DNA from: Dactylosporangium aurantiacum
Lineage (GTDB): Bacteria > Actinomycetota > Actinomycetes > Mycobacteriales > Micromonosporaceae
Direction: 5' to 3'
Length of the DNA stretch: 64,000 nucleotides
Assembly (NCBI RefSeq): GCF_000716715.1
Contig: NZ_JNYJ01000028.1
Location: 38,910-102,909, forward strand
Shown: positions 60,444-64,000 of the stretch, piece after piece
How the letters are laid out: the number at the start of each line of letters is the position of its first letter
Position numbering within the stretch: the first letter of the stretch is position 1
Made by a program: the position numbers and the translations under genes
The notes under the pieces: generated by a model
What the model was told of the DNA's origin: nothing
Seen by the model: the letters and a program-made list of their open reading frames with translations, nothing else
The model's database searches: none

Positions 60444-60656
60444 TCAACAACCGCATGCGCCGCCGCAGCAGCCACCTCCGGAAGGACGCGGTTGGGCGCC
60501 TCCCGCGTTGCCGCCGCCGACCGCGACGGTCGACAGCAGTTTCACCGTGTCGTCGTGGCCCGCCGGACAGGCGGCGTTCGCGTTGGCTTCACTCATCGGC
60601 CGCTGGACTTCGAACGTGTCGCCGCAGGCCCGGCACCGGTACTCGTAACGAGGCAT
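60444..60656 (-). CDS. FmdB family zinc ribbon protein
   Basis: 70 residues. MPRYEYRCRACGDTFEVQ is the FmdB N-terminus; CRACG and ACPAGH pair as a zinc ribbon. The Gly/Cys-rich tail (GGGCCGGACGC) is typical of actinobacterial members. The family is regulatory by name (formamidase operon), but most members are uncharacterised. GAGGG precedes the ATG closely. It is divergent from the lytic transglycosylase gene. Confidence 0.88.
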   Translation of the reverse strand: MPRYEYRCRACGDTFEVQRPMSEANANAACPAGHDDTVKLLSTVAVGGGNAGGAQPRPSGGGCCGGACGC

Positions 60657-60710
60657 TCCCTCAGGTTAGGCGACGGTGACACGCGCGCGGGAATTCGGAA
60701 TACTCGACCT

Positions 60711-61799
60711 GTGGCAACGAAGCACGGTCCCGAGTCCGACGAGCAGCGACCCACCACAGTGGACACACTCTCGGTGACCGCGATCCGCCCACCGGCGCCC
60801 GCGGGCGCGCCCGAGCCGTCGCCGAGACACGGTAAAACCACCCCGAACCAGGACGAGAACGTCCCGGCGCAGCGGCACGTGCCGAAGCACGCGGCCAAGG
60901 AGCCCGGCGGCCTCACCCCGCCGGGGGGAGCCGGTGACATCCTGCAGAGCCGCCCGAGCCCGATGAGCGGCCGGCTGGAAGGGCTGCTGGTGTGGCTGCG
61001 CCGGCCCGCCGGCCGGACCGTCGCGGCCGGTGCGGTGCTCGCGCTGCTGCTCGGCGCCGCCTTCGCCGCCGGCCGCTACCTGGTCCCGGCGGTCGCGAAG
61101 CCGGCTGCCGGCGGCTCGGTCCCGCCGCCGCCGTCGGCGACCCCGGGCGGCATCGAGACGGGTGCCGCGCCCGCGCCGCTGCCGCCGACGGCGTCGTTCA
61201 GCCCGCCGGCCGGCACCAGGGAGCGCCCGTCGGACGTGCTGGCCGCGTGGGCCGGCCCGCGCGCCGTGAAGCTCAACATCCCGCCGGTGTCGATGCAGGC
61301 GTACGGCTACGCGGAGCTGATCACCGCCCGTACCACCCCCGGGTGCAAGCTGACCTGGACCACCCTCGCCGGCATCGCGAAGATCGAGTCCGACCACGGC
61401 CGCACCAACGGCTCGCTGGTGCAGGAGGACGGCAAGTCGGTGCCGCCGATCGTCGGGCCGCCGCTGGACGGGCAGAGCAACCGGCAGTCGGTCCGCGACA
61501 CCGACGGCGGCGCCATCGACACGGACAAGACCTGGGACCGCGCGGTCGGGCCGATGCAGTTCCTGCCGGGCACGTGGAAGCAGTTCGGGGTCGACGCCGA
61601 CGCCGACGGGGTCACCGACGTCAACGACATCGACGACGCGTCGCTGACCGCCGCCGCCTACCTGTGCGCGAACGGCCGTGACCTGTCCACGCTGGAGGGC
61701 TGGAACGCCGCGATCCACGCGTACAACATCCCGGAGGAGTACCGCACGGCGGTGTTCAACGCCACGAACGACTACGGCCGGCGCGACCGGACGGGGTAG
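60711..61799 (+). CDS. Membrane-anchored lytic murein transglycosylase
   Basis: 362 residues: about 100 cytoplasmic residues, one membrane segment (TVAAGAVLALLLGAAFAAG), a Pro-rich linker, and a C-terminal transglycosylase domain (MltB/SLT type). The catalytic Glu lies in GIAKIESDHGRT, and AVGPMQFLPGTWKQFG and AYNIPEEY are conserved. It cleaves peptidoglycan strands outside the membrane. GTG at 60711 has no ribosome binding site, and AATACT 7 bp upstream suggests a leaderless transcript. Confidence 0.87.
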   Translation: MATKHGPESDEQRPTTVDTLSVTAIRPPAPAGAPEPSPRHGKTTPNQDENVPAQRHVPKHAAKEPGGLTPPGGAGDILQSRPSPMSGRLEGLLVWLRRPAGRTVAAGAVLALLLGAAFAAGRYLVPAVAKPAAGGSVPPPPSATPGGIETGAAPAPLPPTASFSPPAGTRERPSDVLAAWAGPRAVKLNIPPVSMQAYGYAELITARTTPGCKLTWTTLAGIAKIESDHGRTNGSLVQEDGKSVPPIVGPPLDGQSNRQSVRDTDGGAIDTDKTWDRAVGPMQFLPGTWKQFGVDADADGVTDVNDIDDASLTAAAYLCANGRDLSTLEGWNAAIHAYNIPEEYRTAVFNATNDYGRRDRTG

Positions 61800-61873
61800 A
61801 TCCGGGCGGTTGAAGGCCACGCTCTGCGGCGCGGTACTTCCGCTGAGCCACAAAGGTAGGCAAGCTTGACTCC

Positions 61874-62872
61874 GTGATGGTGCGCGAGTGGGACCCAGGG
61901 ACCGCGTCCGCGGCCGAGATCGAGGCGGTGCTGCGGGCGCTGAACGAGATCGTGGCGTTCGACGTGCCCGAGGACCCGCCATGGCGCGACGTCAAGTTCC
62001 GTGAATATCTGGCCGTGACGATGCCCGGTGAGCGGCGCACGTCGTGGCTGGCCGTCGACGAGTCCGGCGAGGTGCTCGGCCACGCGAGCCTGCTCGCGCT
62101 GGAGGAGATCGGCGTGCTGGAGCTGTCGGTGCGGCCCGCGGCGCGCCGCGGGCACGTCGGCACGGCGCTGCTGGCCGCCGTGGCCCGCCGCGCCGCCGAG
62201 GAGGGCTTCGAGTCCGTCGGGGTCGAGGTGATCGGCGGCACGCCGAGCATCAAGTTCTTCGAGTCGTTCGGGTTCGAGTGCGCGTTCATCGAGCAGCGCA
62301 ACCTGCTCGACCTGGGTGGCGTCGACTGGCTGCGGCTCGGTGAGATGGCCGCCGGGATCGGCGCCGGCTACCGGGTCGAGTACCACCCGGGTGGCCCGCC
62401 GGAGCAGCACTACGCGGCCTACGCGGCGGCGAAGGAGGCGGCCCGGGCGGCCGTCGCGGCGGACCTGGAGCTGCGGCCCAGCTCCTACGACGCGGAGCGG
62501 CTGCGGGCGAGCCTGGCGACGCTGCACGCGCGGGGGTTGAAGCCGTACATCGTGCTGGCGGTGCACGAGGCGTCGGACACGATCGCCGGGCTCACCGAGG
62601 TCGTGGTGCCCGCGCAGCGGCCGACCCGCGCCGACCAGTACGACACGATCGAGGTGCCGGCGCACCGCGGGTACGGCATCAGCCGGGCGATCAAGGCGCG
62701 GATGCTGTTCGAGCTGCGGGCCGCGGAGCCGCACCTGCTGGACGTGCAGACGTGGAACGCGACGGAGAACGAGCCGCTGCTGAAGGTCAACGCCGAGCTC
62801 GGCTTCAAGCCGGACCGGGAGTGGCGCGAGTACGACGCCGACGTGGTCGACCTGCTGCGCCGCCTGAAATAG
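61874..62872 (+). CDS. GNAT family acetyltransferase with two domains
   Basis: 332 residues with two GNAT folds in tandem. The first (about 1-140) has ELSVRPAARRGHVGTALL for acetyl-CoA binding; the second (about 170-325) has EVVVPAQRPTRADQYDTIEVPAHRGYGISRAIKARM and NATENEPLLKVNAELGF. This resembles mycothiol-synthase-like double GNATs in actinobacteria, but the genuine MshD cannot be claimed. The GTG start at 61874 precedes two further in-frame starts. Confidence 0.85.
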   Translation: MMVREWDPGTASAAEIEAVLRALNEIVAFDVPEDPPWRDVKFREYLAVTMPGERRTSWLAVDESGEVLGHASLLALEEIGVLELSVRPAARRGHVGTALLAAVARRAAEEGFESVGVEVIGGTPSIKFFESFGFECAFIEQRNLLDLGGVDWLRLGEMAAGIGAGYRVEYHPGGPPEQHYAAYAAAKEAARAAVAADLELRPSSYDAERLRASLATLHARGLKPYIVLAVHEASDTIAGLTEVVVPAQRPTRADQYDTIEVPAHRGYGISRAIKARMLFELRAAEPHLLDVQTWNATENEPLLKVNAELGFKPDREWREYDADVVDLLRRLK

Positions 62873-62877
62873 GCCAC

Positions 62878-62896
62878 GCTGAGCAAACGGCTCAGC
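62878..62896. terminator. Hairpin between GNAT and DUF3152 genes
   Basis: GCTGAGC and GCTCAGC are perfect 7-bp arms with a 5-nt loop. The right arm holds the DUF3152 stop codon. It may end both convergent transcripts. Confidence 0.55.
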
Positions 62897-63812
62897 TGGG
62901 TGCCCAGGGACCTTGGACGAAGGTCCCTTCGGTGGTGAACGGGAACGAGTTGATCGTGCACCCGTTGAGCGCGATCGTCTGCGTCTGCATGATCGGGGCC
63001 GGCTGCCCCGAGCCCGGGCACTTCATGTGGTCGAAGCCGAGGAAGTGCCCCATCTCGTGGTTGACGGTGTTGGCGTGGAAGTCCACGCCCGGCGCCCCGT
63101 CGATGCCCTTCAGCCAGCGGCGCAGGTTGAGCAGGATGGTCTGGCCGTACCGGCACGAGTAGATGCCCTGCGTGCTCACCCCGACGGACGCGCACAGCTT
63201 GTCGACGGTGCCGGGGGTGGCCAGCCGCAGCCGGACGCTGTAGTCCTCGCCGCTGACCCGCTGGAACGACCAGCTGGCGTCGGTGAGCTTGTTGGGCGCG
63301 TACGTCACCGGGTGCTCCGCCGACATCGTCCAGCCCAGCTGCGCGCCGAGGGCCCGCTCGACCTCGGCGGCGGTCTTGTCGGTGGTCCACACCGGGTTGC
63401 TGCCCCACTGGATGCCGTTCTCGACCTCGACCCGGTACTTGACGAGGGTCGCGCCCGTGCCGACGATCCCGGTGCCGCCGCCCGCGACGGTGAACGTGCC
63501 CGCCCCGGTGGCCGGCACGCCGTCGCCGCCCGGCGCGGGCGGTTTCGCGCCGCCGGTGTCACCGCCGGCCGCGACCTGCTTCTTCAACGTCGACGACGGC
63601 TTCGGCGCCGGTTTCTTGCTGGCCGACGGCTTCGGCGACGCCGACGGTGAGGCCGGCGGCGACGTGACCGGCGCCGGTGGCGACGAGGTGACCGGCGCCT
63701 CGGAGCTCGGCGGGCCCGCGGCCACCCCCGCCGGGTCCGGGTGGCCGCCGCACGCGGCCAGTCCGAGCACCATCACCGACGCCAGCGTCAACCGCACCCG
63801 TGTCCCCAGCAC
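62892..63812 (-). CDS. DUF3152 lipoprotein, zinc metalloprotease-like
   Basis: 306 residues. A lipobox LAAC at about residue 18-21 predicts a lipoprotein. A Ser/Pro/Lys-rich linker (about 25-80) leads to the DUF3152 domain, which holds HEMGHFLGFDH, the extended zinc-binding HExxHxxGxxH motif of metzincin-type peptidases. It likely cleaves proteins at the cell surface; targets are unknown. ATG at 63812. It is downstream of the ricin-lectin gene on the same strand. Confidence 0.85.
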   Translation of the reverse strand: MLGTRVRLTLASVMVLGLAACGGHPDPAGVAAGPPSSEAPVTSSPPAPVTSPPASPSASPKPSASKKPAPKPSSTLKKQVAAGGDTGGAKPPAPGGDGVPATGAGTFTVAGGGTGIVGTGATLVKYRVEVENGIQWGSNPVWTTDKTAAEVERALGAQLGWTMSAEHPVTYAPNKLTDASWSFQRVSGEDYSVRLRLATPGTVDKLCASVGVSTQGIYSCRYGQTILLNLRRWLKGIDGAPGVDFHANTVNHEMGHFLGFDHMKCPGSGQPAPIMQTQTIALNGCTINSFPFTTEGTFVQGPWAPS

Positions 63813-63841
63813 CTGGGCAGCCTAACCGGCCGTGGCACGGC

Positions 63842-63873
63842 GACGGGGCCCCGGGCACGCCCGGAGCCCCGTC
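63842..63873 (-). terminator. Terminator after the ricin-lectin gene
   Basis: 15-bp arms (63842-63856 and 63859-63873) with a single mismatch, 18 bp downstream of the lectin gene's stop on the minus strand. No T-run. Confidence 0.75.
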
Positions 63874-63890
63874 CACAGTGGTGGATGCAG

Positions 63891-64000
63891 TTACGGCAGG
63901 ATCCACTTCTGGTTGGCCGGCACCGGGCTGATGCACGTCCACAGGTGCACGATCGTGCTGTCCGCGGAGTTGTTGCCCGACACGTCCAGGCACTTGCCCG
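63891..64000 (-). CDS. C-terminus of a ricin-type beta-trefoil lectin protein (partial)
   Basis: Only the last 36 codons are in the window; the 5' part lies beyond 64000. They read GKCLDVSGNNSADSTIVHLW followed by a Cys-x-x-x-x-x-x-NQKW ending, which is one complete beta-trefoil repeat with the (Q/N)xW signature and paired cysteines. Such domains bind carbohydrate and in actinobacteria are usually the C-terminal module of secreted glycoside hydrolases. Confidence 0.8.
   Translation of the reverse strand, partial: GKCLDVSGNNSADSTIVHLWTCISPVPANQKWILP

Overview
The window is GC-rich DNA (well over 70% G+C by eye) from an actinobacterium. Gene content points to Micromonosporaceae, but the genus cannot be named from sequence alone. 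Supporting points are Shine-Dalgarno and leaderless starts with many GTG codons, a ricin-lectin secreted protein, DUF3117, TatB/HtrA/Mrp and FolP2/DivIVA neighbourhoods in the order known from Mycobacterium tuberculosis Rv1207-Rv1232c, and an intein-bearing Rv2578c-type radical SAM protein. I see no rRNA, tRNA, CRISPR array, prophage or complete insertion sequence. It reads as ordinary chromosome with unusual repeat structure between genes.

Layout. 0-10 kb: DUF2231 protein, Fur regulator with an MpaB-type oxygenase, a large GT-C-like membrane protein, an SDR/TetR divergent pair sharing an operator, a repeat-filled convergent gap, a RecB-like nuclease, MarC, a GH18 chitinase and a TetR regulator. 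10-20 kb: a minus-strand operon with SigE-family sigma factor, membrane sensor-like protein, PHP phosphoesterase, two duplicated 30-codon ORFs and the TetR gene, all abutting or overlapping; a PH-domain protein; two paralogous 52-53 aa membrane proteins with matching promoters; a SpoU methyltransferase; an HTTM pair; a MaoC hydratase; an RraB-domain protein. 20-32 kb: thioredoxin, the intein-split radical SAM gene behind a LexA-like box, two related membrane proteins around a potassium channel, acyl-CoA dehydrogenase, CoA-ester lyase (with MaoC, candidate ethylmalonyl-CoA pathway enzymes), SDRs, AMMECR1 and a HAD hydrolase. 32-44 kb: EamA exporter, PhzF isomerase, CBS/MgtE-N protein, DUF1003, O-methyltransferase, HtrA, TatB, AlkA-like glycosylase (also behind a LexA-like box), Mrp, leucyl aminopeptidase, DUF3117. 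44-64 kb: PaaX regulator with enoyl-CoA hydratase, DUF1800/DUF1501 pair, GrpB, Tag, SRPBCC, DivIVA-like, FolP2, orphan NuoA, a surface protein, KorAB, a cyclase/ATPase regulator, FmdB, a lytic transglycosylase, GNAT, DUF3152 and a ricin lectin fragment.

The most unusual signals concern gene ends. (1) Two convergent intergenic regions 33 kb apart (5735-6255 and 39047-39842) carry copies of the same non-coding element in inverted arrangement; the second is bounded by 27-bp terminal inverted repeats and starts on the last base of the tatB stop codon. (2) An 89-bp unit is duplicated between the PHP and TetR genes so that each copy is a 30-codon ORF joined to its neighbours by ATGA overlaps. (3) At least four genes have short tandem duplications that span their own stop codon, and several others end in in-frame repeat arrays. 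(4) Two DNA-repair-type genes share the same LexA-like box variant.
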